DNA of 64,000 bases from Paenibacillus wynnii. GTDB taxonomy: Bacteria; Bacillota; Bacilli; Paenibacillales; Paenibacillaceae. Below the pieces are notes generated by a model. It was not told the origin of the DNA and ran no database searches. It saw nothing but the letters and a program-made list of their open reading frames with translations. This document shows, one piece after another, positions 47,444 to 56,690 of the stretch (positions are counted from its first letter, which is position 1; each line of letters opens with the position of its first letter). The position numbers and the translations under genes are program-made. The DNA lies in assembly GCF_030812855.1 (NCBI RefSeq), contig NZ_JAUSTK010000020.1, forward strand, positions 1-64,000. Reading direction: 5' to 3'.

Positions 47444-50132
47444 GAACAGTCACCTCCTCAGCCTGCAGGGTAAAGCTAAATACCGTACCCTGCGGAACAT
47501 TATCTTTTACTTCGATGGTACCGCCATGGGCATTTACAATAGACTTACACAATGAAAGACCTAAACCTAATCCACGGCGTCCATCCCCACGAATATTGTC
47601 GGCAGTATAGAACATGTCGAATAGTTTAGCCTGTGCTTCTTCTGAGATGCCTGGGCCATCATCGGAAACCTCTACAAGCACCATTTGATTTTCTCGTCTA
47701 GCAGAGATCGTGATTATAGATCCAAGTTGCGTATATTTAATTGCGTTATTCACAATATTGATTATGACCTGAATAATAAGCTGGGAATCCATTTTAGCCA
47801 TTAGAAACTCGTCTTCCAATACGGTTTGAATCGCATGCTCTTCACTGTTCCGATTAATATGAAGAAGAGCTTCAGCAATTACTTCTTCTAGGAGCTCCGC
47901 CTGCAGATTTAGATTTAATGCACCATTGTCAATTCGGGTAATGGACAGCAAGTTCTCTACCAAATTGATAAGCCACAAGGAATCATCATAAATATCCGTA
48001 TACAGCCCCTTTTTCTGTTCCTCGCTCAGCACCTCAGAGTTTCCTATAAGAATTCCCGCATTGCCTGAAATAGTAGTAAGAGGGGTTCGTAAATCATGGG
48101 AGATTGCTCTTAGCAAGTTAGCCCGGAGCTGTTCTTGCTGTATTTGCAGGGAGATTTCTTTTTGTTGTTCGCTTAGTTTTTCTTTCTCTAGTGCCAGCGC
48201 GCATTCTTCCAACATAGCTATCATCAGACTCTTTTCAAAAACCTCCAGGGGGTCTTCCACAGCCATGACAATGGCTGCTACTGCAAATACAGTATCACCT
48301 CCTCGTACCGCATGGTATAGGCAACTGGCGGTGGAAAAGGTGTCCGTGGTAGCTCCAGCACGCTTATTATTTTTATGCACCCACTCTGCAACCGCACGTT
48401 CATCTCTTCCTGTGTAAGTCAGTGGATCAACAGCCGATTCTTCCTTCAAATAAATGGACGGCTCTGACAAGGTATCTTGCTGCACTGAGTAAAAGATGAT
48501 GGTTCTGTCCAGTAATTTCACCATTTGATGCGCTGTTGCATTAATGATTGCCGAGGTGTCTTTTGCCTGCTGCAATTTTCGGCTCGTCTCTAAAAGCACT
48601 TCTGTACGGTAGGCTTTTTGCGAGGACTGTCGGGCTTGTTCCTTTACCCGCATAGTCAATGTACTGGTTATGAAGGAAGCAGATAGCATAACAAGGAAAG
48701 TCACCGGGTAACCCGAATCATACGCCTGCAAAGAAAAATAAGGCTCAGTAAAGAAAAAATTGAACACAAGCACACTTAATACTGATGTTACCGCACTATA
48801 TAGCCTACCGCGCGTAACCATTGCATTGAACAGAACACCCAATATATATACAGTAATGATGTTCGATTCTTTAAAACCCAGAAATTGAAACCACAGTCCA
48901 ATAAAGGTGCAAAAACCCATAATCCCTACGGTTGTGACTGTATCGACCAGTGACAGCTCCGGGGGTTTTGCGTATTTAGGACTTTTGTAGTGAGATTGCC
49001 CAGTGTCAGGGATGATATAAATATCTATATTCGGTGCGAAGGCGGTCAGTTTGTCCACAAAATTTGATTTTACAAACCATCTCTTTTTGTTATTGGAACG
49101 TCCAATGACAATCTTTGATACCTTGCTTGTTTTGGCATATTCTGCAATTTGTCCGGGGATATCTTCTCCATATACAGTTGAAATCTGTGCACCAAGCTGC
49201 TCTGCCAGTCTTAGGTTTCCACTCAGTTCCGCCTTGTCTTTGGGTGTTATTTCCTTGGTTTCCGGTGTTTCCACGAACAGTGCTGTAAAATATCCGTGGT
49301 AAGCATCGGCCATTCTCGCTGCTGTACGAATAACCTTCTTGCTCGAGGCAGCTGAAGACAGGCAGACTAAAATATGGTCTTTTGTATAATACTCATTATT
49401 ATTTTCCTGAGTACTGATTTCTACCGCGATACGGTTCAACTGATCTGCTGTATAGCGCAGAGCGATCTCACGCAGGGCGATCAGTTTCTCTTTGGTGAAG
49501 AAATGAACATGTGTCGTCTGAGCCTGTTCATCTCGATAAATCTTCCCCTTATTCAAACGGTCGATTAAATCATCGGGTTCAATATCGACTAACTCAACCT
49601 GATTGGCACTGTCAAATACGCTGTCCGGAATGCGTTCATTCACGGAGAATCCAGCAATAGAGGAGACGACATCATACAGGCTTTCAATATGCTGAACATT
49701 AATCGTGGTATATACGTGAATTCCTGCTCGAAGAAGCTCTTCTACATCCTGATATCTTTTTTTATGGCGGCAACCCGCCGTATTGTTATGTGCCAGTTCA
49801 TCCAATAAAATCAGGTCTGGTTTTCTCCGTATCGCACGGTCCAGATCAAATTCTTTAGTAACGACACCATTATGGGAGATATCTAAAGGCGGCAAAAGCT
49901 CCAGTCCTTCTATAAGAGCAATTGTCTCTGGTCTTACATGGGACTCAATATATCCGGCAACAACATCAATCCCATCTCTTTGCTCTTCATGGGCAGCACT
50001 AAGCATGGCACAGGTCTTGCCGACACCTTCAGCATATCCGACAAATATTTTCAGCCTTCCTCGTCTTTTATCTGCCGGTATATTAGAAAGAAGCTCAAGC
50101 AGGGAACCTGAGTCGGTATGATTTATTGCCAT
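47436..50132 (-). CDS. kdpD: Sensor histidine kinase KdpD
   Basis: An 898-aa full-length KdpD. The N-terminal ATP-binding domain has GYAEGVGKT at 32-40 and LLDELAHNN; the Usp domain follows at about 245-365, four helices at about 395-490, a GAF-like region, then HisKA with His679 in ISHDLRTPLTTISG and HATPase with DDGPGISEEAQAKLFDMFY and GLGLGLSLCKSIV. It senses K+ shortage and signals to KdpE. The locus also holds the kinase-less paralog at 39072-41405, so two sensors share the pathway. Confidence 0.95.
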   Translation of the reverse strand: MAINHTDSGSLLELLSNIPADKRRGRLKIFVGYAEGVGKTCAMLSAAHEEQRDGIDVVAGYIESHVRPETIALIEGLELLPPLDISHNGVVTKEFDLDRAIRRKPDLILLDELAHNNTAGCRHKKRYQDVEELLRAGIHVYTTINVQHIESLYDVVSSIAGFSVNERIPDSVFDSANQVELVDIEPDDLIDRLNKGKIYRDEQAQTTHVHFFTKEKLIALREIALRYTADQLNRIAVEISTQENNNEYYTKDHILVCLSSAASSKKVIRTAARMADAYHGYFTALFVETPETKEITPKDKAELSGNLRLAEQLGAQISTVYGEDIPGQIAEYAKTSKVSKIVIGRSNNKKRWFVKSNFVDKLTAFAPNIDIYIIPDTGQSHYKSPKYAKPPELSLVDTVTTVGIMGFCTFIGLWFQFLGFKESNIITVYILGVLFNAMVTRGRLYSAVTSVLSVLVFNFFFTEPYFSLQAYDSGYPVTFLVMLSASFITSTLTMRVKEQARQSSQKAYRTEVLLETSRKLQQAKDTSAIINATAHQMVKLLDRTIIFYSVQQDTLSEPSIYLKEESAVDPLTYTGRDERAVAEWVHKNNKRAGATTDTFSTASCLYHAVRGGDTVFAVAAIVMAVEDPLEVFEKSLMIAMLEECALALEKEKLSEQQKEISLQIQQEQLRANLLRAISHDLRTPLTTISGNAGILIGNSEVLSEEQKKGLYTDIYDDSLWLINLVENLLSITRIDNGALNLNLQAELLEEVIAEALLHINRNSEEHAIQTVLEDEFLMAKMDSQLIIQVIINIVNNAIKYTQLGSIITISARRENQMVLVEVSDDGPGISEEAQAKLFDMFYTADNIRGDGRRGLGLGLSLCKSIVNAHGGTIEVKDNVPQGTVFSFTLQAEEVTVHE

Positions 50133-50197
50133 TCTTTATGCCCCCTATCTACTCATCTTTAGTATTATCTACTAATATATCCTGTTCACACAGCGTT

Positions 50198-50264
50198 AGT
50201 ATATCATGAGCAAAATCAGCATAGTGTTACAACTTTGGCTGTGGCATTAAGATAATATTAAGAT
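50198..50264 (-). promoter_or_regulatory. KdpE-type box and promoter of kdpDE
   Basis: ATTAAGAT at 50246-50253 and 50257-50264, 11 bases apart, followed on the minus strand by a TGATATACT -10-like box at 50206-50198. The -35 position is poor, as expected for an activator-dependent promoter. It implies autoregulation of kdpDE. Confidence 0.65.
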
Positions 50265-50352
50265 GATTGTCTCCGCAATAAATAGAAAATAAATTCAAAA
50301 AAAAGAATATTTATCTTAACAATCTAAGTCTGCTATGACATATAGGTATCTT

Positions 50353-50427
50353 CCTGTATTAATAAATATAAAAAGCCACAAGAAAGTTACTTTCTTGTAG
50401 CTCAAATAAATACAGCAAATCGAACCC
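50353..50427 (-). repeat. Relic copy of the ABC-F leader and attenuator
   Basis: 75 bases match the ABC-F leader at 38750-38824 at 72 positions, including the whole attenuator stem (a G-to-A change leaves a G-U pair) and the T-run. Beyond it, ATATGTTACTTTCAACCACG matches 39007-39026 with few changes, so this copy lacks about 180 bases found there. On the other side ATGTCATAG echoes the ABC-F start, then stops. No ABC-F gene follows; it points at kdpD. The gap 50133-50508 otherwise holds only the kdpDE promoter. Confidence 0.8.
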
Positions 50428-50508
50428 ATATGTTACTTTCAACCACGTTTCATTCCCACATTATATATTCAATTATAAAGGCATGGGGGATATCTCCTAA
50501 ATCGATGG

Positions 50509-51087
50509 TCATTGAGAAGCTTCCCATAATTTCTTCGTTTCTACTAATTCCTCATCAATTAATTCCATCCTGTAGATATCGGGTTTCGAAGTCTGTAACA
50601 AAAAATTCAAGTCGTATTGTTTGTCGAAATACCTCATCATCAAGGTCATTACTAATCCATGAGTTCCTATCGCAACTTTCTGACCTCTATACTTCGTAAG
50701 AATATCTTTTAAAATCAGGATAGCGCGCTTCTGACAAATCCCACTGGATTCCCCGCCAGGGAACGTGAAATCCGTATCAGATAAGATCCTCTCTAGGTAA
50801 GGATACAGCTCTTTATCCGGCATGATTCTATCTTCACTTAAAAAAACCATCTCTTTTAGATCTTCAATAACGATGATCTCTTTATCAAGAGACTGAGCTA
50901 ATTCCTCGATGGTCAAAATGGCTCTCTTATATGGACTAGAAACGAAAACGTCAATTCCCTCCTCTTTTAATAATTCGGTTATTCTGTTGGCATCTGACGA
51001 TCCCTTGTCCGTAAGCCCGCGTTCTCTCTCGTTACCTTCCGTTTTAGGTGATTCGCCGTGCCTCACCATATAAATTGTAGTTTTCAT
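50509..51087 (-). CDS. Histidine phosphatase (phosphoglycerate mutase) family protein
   Basis: A 192-aa protein of the phosphoglycerate-mutase-like phosphatase family. The phospho-accepting His is in YMVRHGESPKT (His10), followed by SSPYKRAILTIEELA and the second His in GTHGLVMTLMMRYF. The substrate is unknown; likely a small phosphate ester or phosphoprotein. It overlaps the upstream membrane protein gene by 4 bases. Confidence 0.85.
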   Translation of the reverse strand: MKTTIYMVRHGESPKTEGNERERGLTDKGSSDANRITELLKEEGIDVFVSSPYKRAILTIEELAQSLDKEIIVIEDLKEMVFLSEDRIMPDKELYPYLERILSDTDFTFPGGESSGICQKRAILILKDILTKYRGQKVAIGTHGLVMTLMMRYFDKQYDLNFLLQTSKPDIYRMELIDEELVETKKLWEASQ

Positions 51088-51554
51088 TTTAACCCTCCGG
51101 TTATTTGATGATATGTTTTTAAGCTAAGCGGAATATGTCCAAGGGCTAGTATTAAGCTGCAAAGAAACATGAATAAAGAATGTAAAACGATTGAGGCACT
51201 TAGAAAATATAGGATCGGACTAACCGCTAAGGGTACCGGAATTCCCGCCATGGGTGAGAATAGGAATAGATATTCCCTACCTTTTCTAAGGTATCGAAGC
51301 CATCCTACATAATATAGTAGTAGAAAAATGAACATTCCAACTATCGACAGGATTTCATAGGGTTGATCATTATGTATGGAGTAAAAAAGGGGTAGCACCA
51401 ATACGCCTATCCTCCCGAGCCCTTCAGCTGTTTTGAAAATCAGATTTTCTTTGTCTTCTAACTTAGCCGGCAGATTTCTTGGAGGCATTCCAATGAACAA
51501 TAGATTAGGCAATAATATAGCCGTCGGGATGATCAGACTTATCCAATGAACCAA
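51084..51554 (-). CDS. Membrane protein of unknown function
   Basis: A 156-aa protein with about four to five hydrophobic helices. The start is TTG at 51554, eight bases after AAAGGAG. I do not recognise a family; LIIPTAILLPNLLFIGMPPRNLPAKLEDKEN is a distinctive N-terminal segment. It is the first gene of a two-gene operon with the histidine phosphatase. Confidence 0.65.
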   Translation of the reverse strand: MVHWISLIIPTAILLPNLLFIGMPPRNLPAKLEDKENLIFKTAEGLGRIGVLVLPLFYSIHNDQPYEILSIVGMFIFLLLYYVGWLRYLRKGREYLFLFSPMAGIPVPLAVSPILYFLSASIVLHSLFMFLCSLILALGHIPLSLKTYHQITGGLK

Positions 51555-51610
51555 TTCAACCGCTCCTTTATTTCAGATTACATACTGTTTGTAGTTCTCT
51601 GACAAATAAC

Positions 51611-51639
51611 AAAAAACCTCCTAAAATAGGAAGGTTTTT
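51611..51639 (-). terminator. Terminator after gshAB
   Basis: AAAAACCT-TCCTA-TTTTAGGA-GGTTTTTT-type hairpin on the minus strand, 27 bases past the gshAB stop. The plus strand also ends in TTTTTG. Confidence 0.8.
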
Positions 51640-51665
51640 GTGTGAATAGTTCAATTATTGTTGTC

Positions 51666-53981
51666 TCATCCATCCATCTTCCCGAATAACAAATCAAGAA
51701 TCTTATCATCAGCCTTCCGATTAATGCCTTGATAAGGATAACAGTGAATATGAATAGCCGGATTAAAATTAATTTCTATAATGCTGTAATTCTCATTCGT
51801 TGCTTCTTCCTCGATATCATTAATCATCATATCCACTCCGCAAAAGGTTGCTCCGGCTGCCTTGGCAGATTGAATAGCAAGTTCTTTATAACTTATTGGG
51901 ATTTCATCTGTAAAATCAATACTATCCCCTCCAGTACTGATGTTGGAGTTTTCCCGCAAGTAGATGACCTCGCCTAATCTTGGTATGTCGGAGGGATCCA
52001 TGGAATGGATTTTCAAAAACAACCTCTCTGCTTCACCTAGTTGAATCTTTTCAAGTGGGGTTCTATACCCTTGCCCTCTTAATGGATCTTTGTTCTTCTC
52101 GTGGATTAGCTGTTCAATAGTACGGACTCCGTCCCCAACGATGTTGGCGGGTACACGATGCAGTATCCCAACGACCTCGTCTCCCATGACAAGAAAGCGA
52201 TACTCTTTTCCCGTAACAAATTCCTCAAGTAAGACTGTCCGGTCATGTTCAAAGGCCATTTCAAAAGCTCGCTGATAATCTTCTATTGAAAAGTTGTTGG
52301 TGAAAATAGTGATACCCAGTCCAAAATTCGTTGATTTCGGTTTAATCACGATTTTCTTTTCACGATGAACTTCATAATCTAACATGGCATCTTGCAGATT
52401 TCGATACGCATTTCCGCCTGGAACTCGAATACCCTGTTGCTTCAGTACCTCTTTGGTGACGATCTTATTTTCCATAATTAAAACCGTACTGTATGAATCC
52501 AAAGCCGTTTTTGTGGCTTGCTTCACATATTCCTTATAATCACCCTTAGTCAGAACCACAAAATTGTCATCTCTATCGATGAGTTCAAATTGAATCCCGC
52601 GCTTCACGGATGCTTTTAACAATAGTTGAGTTGATAATTCCAAATCTTCATACCCTGCCAACTTGTATCCGGCTTCGAGACTATGATTCGCATATTGTTT
52701 AGCCTTATTTAAATGGTAATGCAAGAAAGATGAGTTTTGTATTTCTGTCTTAACAATGGAGGCATAGCTCAGAACAGGGTTTAGAATGATATTCTTGTTA
52801 TGCTCAAGCAGATTATTCATTTGTTGATCATCTGGACTTATACGTCTTAGCATTTCTTGCATGGAATCGAGGATTGCTACTGCCGTTCCCTTCATATTCC
52901 CTTGAAGACCTTCCATCATAAGAGTGTCCAGATCCAGATTTGCCTGTTGTTGTTCATCCATATTGAAGGGTTCATCCTGCTTGAGAAGCATATATACGAG
53001 AAAGAAATGGATAAACTTCAGTATTTCCAGACTGATTCCGTTCTTAAAAAGTGGATTTAAATCAAACATACGCAGCTCTAAATAAGCAATACCGTTATCG
53101 AGAAGTTCTTGAAGTGGATTTTCCCCTTTTGCGGGCTTCAAACGAATTGGACTGTAGAACTCTTTTGCACTAAGCAATTCCTTGGATTGGACTAAGTTTC
53201 GCAGATCTTGAACATATTCATTAACGGAGTTAAAAGAAACATTAAAAGGTTTGTCGTTACGGTATCCGCACACACTGTTTCGCAAAGAGTTCATATTCGG
53301 AAAGTAGCGGCTATCTTCATCCAAATGATCGCTTAAGGCAACACATTGTTCTATATAGGATTTATTAAAAACGGGGCTAGCCCCTGTCAAATAAATAAGT
53401 AACCAACGATATTTCAATACATTTCTTGCTACTTTTAAATACAATCCATCTTTGAAGAGCTTGTATCCGTCCTTACTTGATGAAGCTTCATATAGCTTTT
53501 TGAGGAAATCCTCGTTAAACGAAAAATTATAGTGTATTCCGCTAAGTAACTGTTTTTTTCGTCCATACTTATGTCCTAGCTGAGTTCGATACATTTCCTC
53601 CAAAGGATCCTCCATATGGGCTATCGGAATATCCTCATCACGCGGCAATACAGGAGGATTACTACTGGTCCATAAATATTCACCTGTCTCCATCAATTCC
53701 TGTGTCACGATATCTTGCAGCGCTTCTAGGAAATGATAAGTTTCCTCTATGGAGTTAAACGTGGGGGTAATCATTTCAATTTGGCTTTCTGAAAAATCGG
53801 TTTGGATATAGGGGTTATCTGTCTTGTTTCCAAACGCTTTCGGGTGAGGGGTTAGTGCAAGATTTCCGTCTTTGTCGACTCTAGCGTTCTCTTTTTCAAG
53901 ACCAAATTGGCCCCGCAAGAGTTCTTTATCTAACTTCTTATCGATAATGAAATTTATAAAATCAAGGTTTAATGAAACCAT
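51666..53981 (-). CDS. gshAB: Bifunctional glutamate-cysteine ligase / glutathione synthetase GshAB
   Basis: A 771-aa fusion enzyme that makes glutathione from glutamate, cysteine and glycine. The N-terminal GshA-like half (about 1-450) shows GQFGLEKENARV and SGIHYNFSF; the C-terminal half (about 490-771) is an ATP-grasp domain with KPKSTNFGLGITIF, LLEEFVTGKEYRFLV and IEINFNPAIHIHCYPYQG. Full length and no visible damage. Monocistronic. AAGAAGG lies before the ATG. Glutathione synthesis is patchy in Firmicutes, so it fits a genome-specific trait. Confidence 0.93.
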   Translation of the reverse strand: MVSLNLDFINFIIDKKLDKELLRGQFGLEKENARVDKDGNLALTPHPKAFGNKTDNPYIQTDFSESQIEMITPTFNSIEETYHFLEALQDIVTQELMETGEYLWTSSNPPVLPRDEDIPIAHMEDPLEEMYRTQLGHKYGRKKQLLSGIHYNFSFNEDFLKKLYEASSSKDGYKLFKDGLYLKVARNVLKYRWLLIYLTGASPVFNKSYIEQCVALSDHLDEDSRYFPNMNSLRNSVCGYRNDKPFNVSFNSVNEYVQDLRNLVQSKELLSAKEFYSPIRLKPAKGENPLQELLDNGIAYLELRMFDLNPLFKNGISLEILKFIHFFLVYMLLKQDEPFNMDEQQQANLDLDTLMMEGLQGNMKGTAVAILDSMQEMLRRISPDDQQMNNLLEHNKNIILNPVLSYASIVKTEIQNSSFLHYHLNKAKQYANHSLEAGYKLAGYEDLELSTQLLLKASVKRGIQFELIDRDDNFVVLTKGDYKEYVKQATKTALDSYSTVLIMENKIVTKEVLKQQGIRVPGGNAYRNLQDAMLDYEVHREKKIVIKPKSTNFGLGITIFTNNFSIEDYQRAFEMAFEHDRTVLLEEFVTGKEYRFLVMGDEVVGILHRVPANIVGDGVRTIEQLIHEKNKDPLRGQGYRTPLEKIQLGEAERLFLKIHSMDPSDIPRLGEVIYLRENSNISTGGDSIDFTDEIPISYKELAIQSAKAAGATFCGVDMMINDIEEEATNENYSIIEINFNPAIHIHCYPYQGINRKADDKILDLLFGKMDG

Positions 53982-54161
53982 CCTAAAAACCTTCTTCCGG
54001 ACAAATTATTTGTAATTTGCAAATATAATTCAAAGAAAGTCACCCTCAAGGGTACAGGGCATAGCCGCTCCTTTCTTTTCAACAAGATATAGCATGTATT
54101 TCCCATGGAAATTGATCTCTATAAAATCATACTTTATTCATTTGCAATTTGCAATTAATAT

Positions 54162-54734
54162 TTAATCAATTTTAACTATGTGAACGGGGATCATTTGATT
54201 AAGTTCAAGAAGTGTCCATAACTGTTCAGTAATATCTTCCGCAGAATACGGCATCGAACCGATAATCCACCATTCAATGACTCCGACCGTTGCTGAAGTC
54301 AAAAATTGCGCTAAAATATCCTTATGTACCTTTAGATTGATATTGTTGTCAACGATTTGTTTGTGAATTCCCTCAATCATTATTTCTTGTAGACGATTTC
54401 TGAATGCAGGAAGACCCTTGTTGGTCAATAAGGTAGTATACAGGTCAGCATTTTTCTCCATTAATTGAAACGTGCGTAGCAATGAAGTCTTAGAATCAAT
54501 CGCTACTGTACCCTCTACAGGGAAACATCCTTCACCTAATTGTTCCAGATGAGACTCTATGCAACAATCCAATATATGATATTTATCCATATAATGAAAG
54601 TAGACGGTACCACGATTTACATTTGCGCAATCTGCGATTTCGTTAATCGTTATTTTTTCAAATTCTTTCTCTGCCATTAGACTAATTAATGCGTTCATAA
54701 TGGCATCCTGGCTTTTTTTTATTCTTCTGTCCAT
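54162..54734 (-). CDS. TetR/AcrR-family regulator (first)
   Basis: A 190-aa regulator. The HTH lies at about 12-55 (MNALISLMAEKEFEKITINEIADCANVNRGTVYFHYMDK), then an all-helical ligand domain. It is divergent from the broken ketopantoate-reductase-like gene at 54900, so its target may have been lost. TAAGGAG stands six bases before the ATG. No operator was identified. Confidence 0.88.
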   Translation of the reverse strand: MDRRIKKSQDAIMNALISLMAEKEFEKITINEIADCANVNRGTVYFHYMDKYHILDCCIESHLEQLGEGCFPVEGTVAIDSKTSLLRTFQLMEKNADLYTTLLTNKGLPAFRNRLQEIMIEGIHKQIVDNNINLKVHKDILAQFLTSATVGVIEWWIIGSMPYSAEDITEQLWTLLELNQMIPVHIVKID

Positions 54735-54899
54735 TGAGCTACTCCTTATAACATATTAGACAATTCATTGTAATTTGTTGAAAAAGCAACAAAAGTAATA
54801 ACTTTAACGATTGAAGCCATAGGATTCCATTGCTAATCTAATTATATTGAACAGATGATCGAAAAACAACATTTGTTTAAATTTTAGGAGGTTTAATCA

Positions 54900-55306
54900 A
54901 TGAGAATATTAGTTTTCGGTGCAGGGGTTTTAGGAAGTTATCTTGCTCATGCACTAGTTCGTGGAGGAAATGATATCACGGTACTTGCCAGAGGTAAGCG
55001 AGCTGAAGAGCTGAACAATGATGGAGTTGTCGTTCGTCATTATTTTCAGCGTAAAGCTATAGGTTATACTGTAACACCTGTAAATCAGATGAATTTAATT
55101 CGAAAGCATAAACACATAGCCTATTTTGCTCTAAAGCTTTTTAAGCTCTACCCGTTTCCAAAATGATAGATGGATCTTTTAGTGAGATTGCAGCATTAAA
55201 TGATGTGTTTAATGTTTTGAAGCAACAAGCCAATATTTCGACTCCCAACTGGGACGAACTTGAAAAACTTTTCTCAAGTCGCTATACTCAGTCACTCATA
55301 AAATAA
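54900..55306 (+). pseudogene. Internally deleted ketopantoate-reductase-like gene
   Basis: The first 67 or so codons (MRILVFGAGVLGSYLAHALVRGGNDITVLARG) are the NADPH-binding start of ApbA/PanE-type reductases. The frame then runs off through a junction near 55090 and stops at 55166. A second frame, 55163-55306 (MIDGSFSEIAALNDVFNVLKQQ then a tail), looks like the C-terminal end. About 180 middle residues are missing. It faces the TetR gene, so it was probably that regulator's target. Confidence 0.75.
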
Positions 55307-55307
55307 A

Positions 55308-55335
55308 AAAACCCGCGCTGAGCGCGGATTTATCA
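55308..55335. terminator. Bidirectional terminator between the reductase relic and cueP
   Basis: CCGCGC-TGA-GCGCGG at 55313-55327 with AAAAAA before and ATTTATC after; it serves the plus-strand relic and, on the minus strand (TTTTTT tail), the cueP-like gene ending at 55347. Confidence 0.8.
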
Positions 55336-55346
55336 GGTATACAGCT

Positions 55347-55901
55347 TTAAATGCTCTTCTTCTCCATTAATTGCATGGTAGAGATGCAGGTGTCGTCGCT
55401 TTCGAATGTGGAAATGTCAGACTCCGCTGTTTTCCCGTCGTGCTCAACCGTTATATGATATGTTTTGTCACGCGGCAGCCATAGGTCGATAAATCCATTG
55501 GATTGGGATTTCATTGTTTTGTCCATGACCTCGTTGCCTTCCGTGTCAACGATGTTTACGTTGAACTCTTCCTCAACCATTTCTCCCTGGCAGCCAGTTA
55601 AGCTATGAGTTGCGCAAGGATGCGTTTTGTCGACATACGGAGCGATCGAAACAAAAAACTCGTTCTCGGGTAAGACATAGGTTAATGATTTTGCGTCACC
55701 TTCGGTCACAATAAGTTCCTTCGATGTGATTGAAGCAGACTCAGCAGTCTTGGTTCTTGAAGTATATTCTTGCACTAATTCCTTAATGTTTTGAGTATCT
55801 AAAGCTTTAGGTTCATTTCTTTCTGTGCCCCCCGAAAACATATACCCACCGATTGCAACGGCAACCAATCCGGTTGCTGCAACCCATATTTTATTACTCA
55901 A
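55347..55901 (-). CDS. CueP-family copper-binding protein
   Basis: A 184-aa protein with an N-terminal membrane anchor (WVAATGLVAVAIGGYMF) and an outer CueP domain. The metal-site segment HPCATHSLTGCQGEMVEEEF and the late DDTCISTMQL match CueP, the periplasmic copper-binding protein of Salmonella. The start is TTG at 55901, behind AAAGGGGATG. It follows the second TetR gene by 7 bases and is probably co-transcribed with it. A role in copper or oxidative protection at the cell surface is inferred. Confidence 0.85.
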   Translation of the reverse strand: MSNKIWVAATGLVAVAIGGYMFSGGTERNEPKALDTQNIKELVQEYTSRTKTAESASITSKELIVTEGDAKSLTYVLPENEFFVSIAPYVDKTHPCATHSLTGCQGEMVEEEFNVNIVDTEGNEVMDKTMKSQSNGFIDLWLPRDKTYHITVEHDGKTAESDISTFESDDTCISTMQLMEKKSI

Positions 55902-55908
55902 CTTGCAG

Positions 55909-56505
55909 TCATCCCCTTTTCTCTTTCACGTCTGATTTAATTCCTTCAAAGGCTGAAGTTACTAAACTCTGCACATAGGCATCATCCAATTTCTCACCGG
56001 TTAATAACAATCTATAAAAAATCGGCCCATATATGAGATCAATACTTAATTCAATATCAAGATTTCCCCGCAATTCCCCACGCTGAGCCCCCTGTTCCAA
56101 AAGATCCCGGGCCTCGAGTCGACGTGGGTTAAAGTATCTAGTCCGGTATGCCTCAGCGAGTCCTAAATCAAATTGCCCTTCGCCTATTAACTCCGTAATA
56201 ATTTTACCCTCTCGACTTGTCAAGAATCGGAGTAAATTAGTGGCATGAATGAGTAAATCATCGAAGACCGAGCCCGTATCGGGTACCGGCAGTCTTTCCG
56301 CAGCAGCAGACAGGAAACTATCCATAACAACGGCGGCTTTGTTGGGCCACCATTTATAAATGGTTGCTTTACTAACCCCTGCATGCTCAGCAATTTTCTC
56401 TACAGTAACCGCTCCAAAACCATTCTCCAGCAGCAATTCATAGGAAGAAGAAAGAATAGACTTCTGAGTTTCAATATTACGCGGTCGCCCTCTTTTGGCA
56501 GTCAC
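55909..56505 (-). CDS. TetR/AcrR-family regulator (second)
   Basis: A 198-aa regulator with an HTH at about 15-55 (SSYELLLENGFGAVTVEKIAEHAGVSKATIYKWWPNK) and a TetR_C_16-like ligand part. The start is GTG 56505, seven bases after GGAGG. It faces an MFS exporter and three copies of its likely operator lie between. It is followed by cueP. Repression of the exporter with release by a toxic ligand is the likely mode. Confidence 0.88.
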   Translation of the reverse strand: MTAKRGRPRNIETQKSILSSSYELLLENGFGAVTVEKIAEHAGVSKATIYKWWPNKAAVVMDSFLSAAAERLPVPDTGSVFDDLLIHATNLLRFLTSREGKIITELIGEGQFDLGLAEAYRTRYFNPRRLEARDLLEQGAQRGELRGNLDIELSIDLIYGPIFYRLLLTGEKLDDAYVQSLVTSAFEGIKSDVKEKRG

Positions 56506-56556
56506 ACAAGTCCTCCTTTAGTGCAATGTATAGGTAAGATCATTAACCTTGTAAAA

Positions 56557-56663
56557 ACTATACGTACATTATACTAAATATCCAATAAAATTTAAATCAG
56601 CTATTTACAAAACTGTACGTTCAGTGTATCATAAAGCCATAATTAATAAACTATACGTTCAGT
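56557..56663. promoter_or_regulatory. Three TetR-type operators between the regulator and MFS genes
   Basis: Three 14-mers share the core ACTRTACGTWCAKT: ACTATACGTACATT (56557-56570), ACTGTACGTTCAGT (56612-56625, a perfect palindrome around ACGT apart from two spacer bases) and ACTATACGTTCAGT (56650-56663). The last lies 27 bases before the MFS start, so a bound repressor would block both genes. The remaining DNA here is AT-rich. Confidence 0.75.
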
Positions 56664-56690
56664 ATTTAATTATGAATGAGGAGGATTTCA

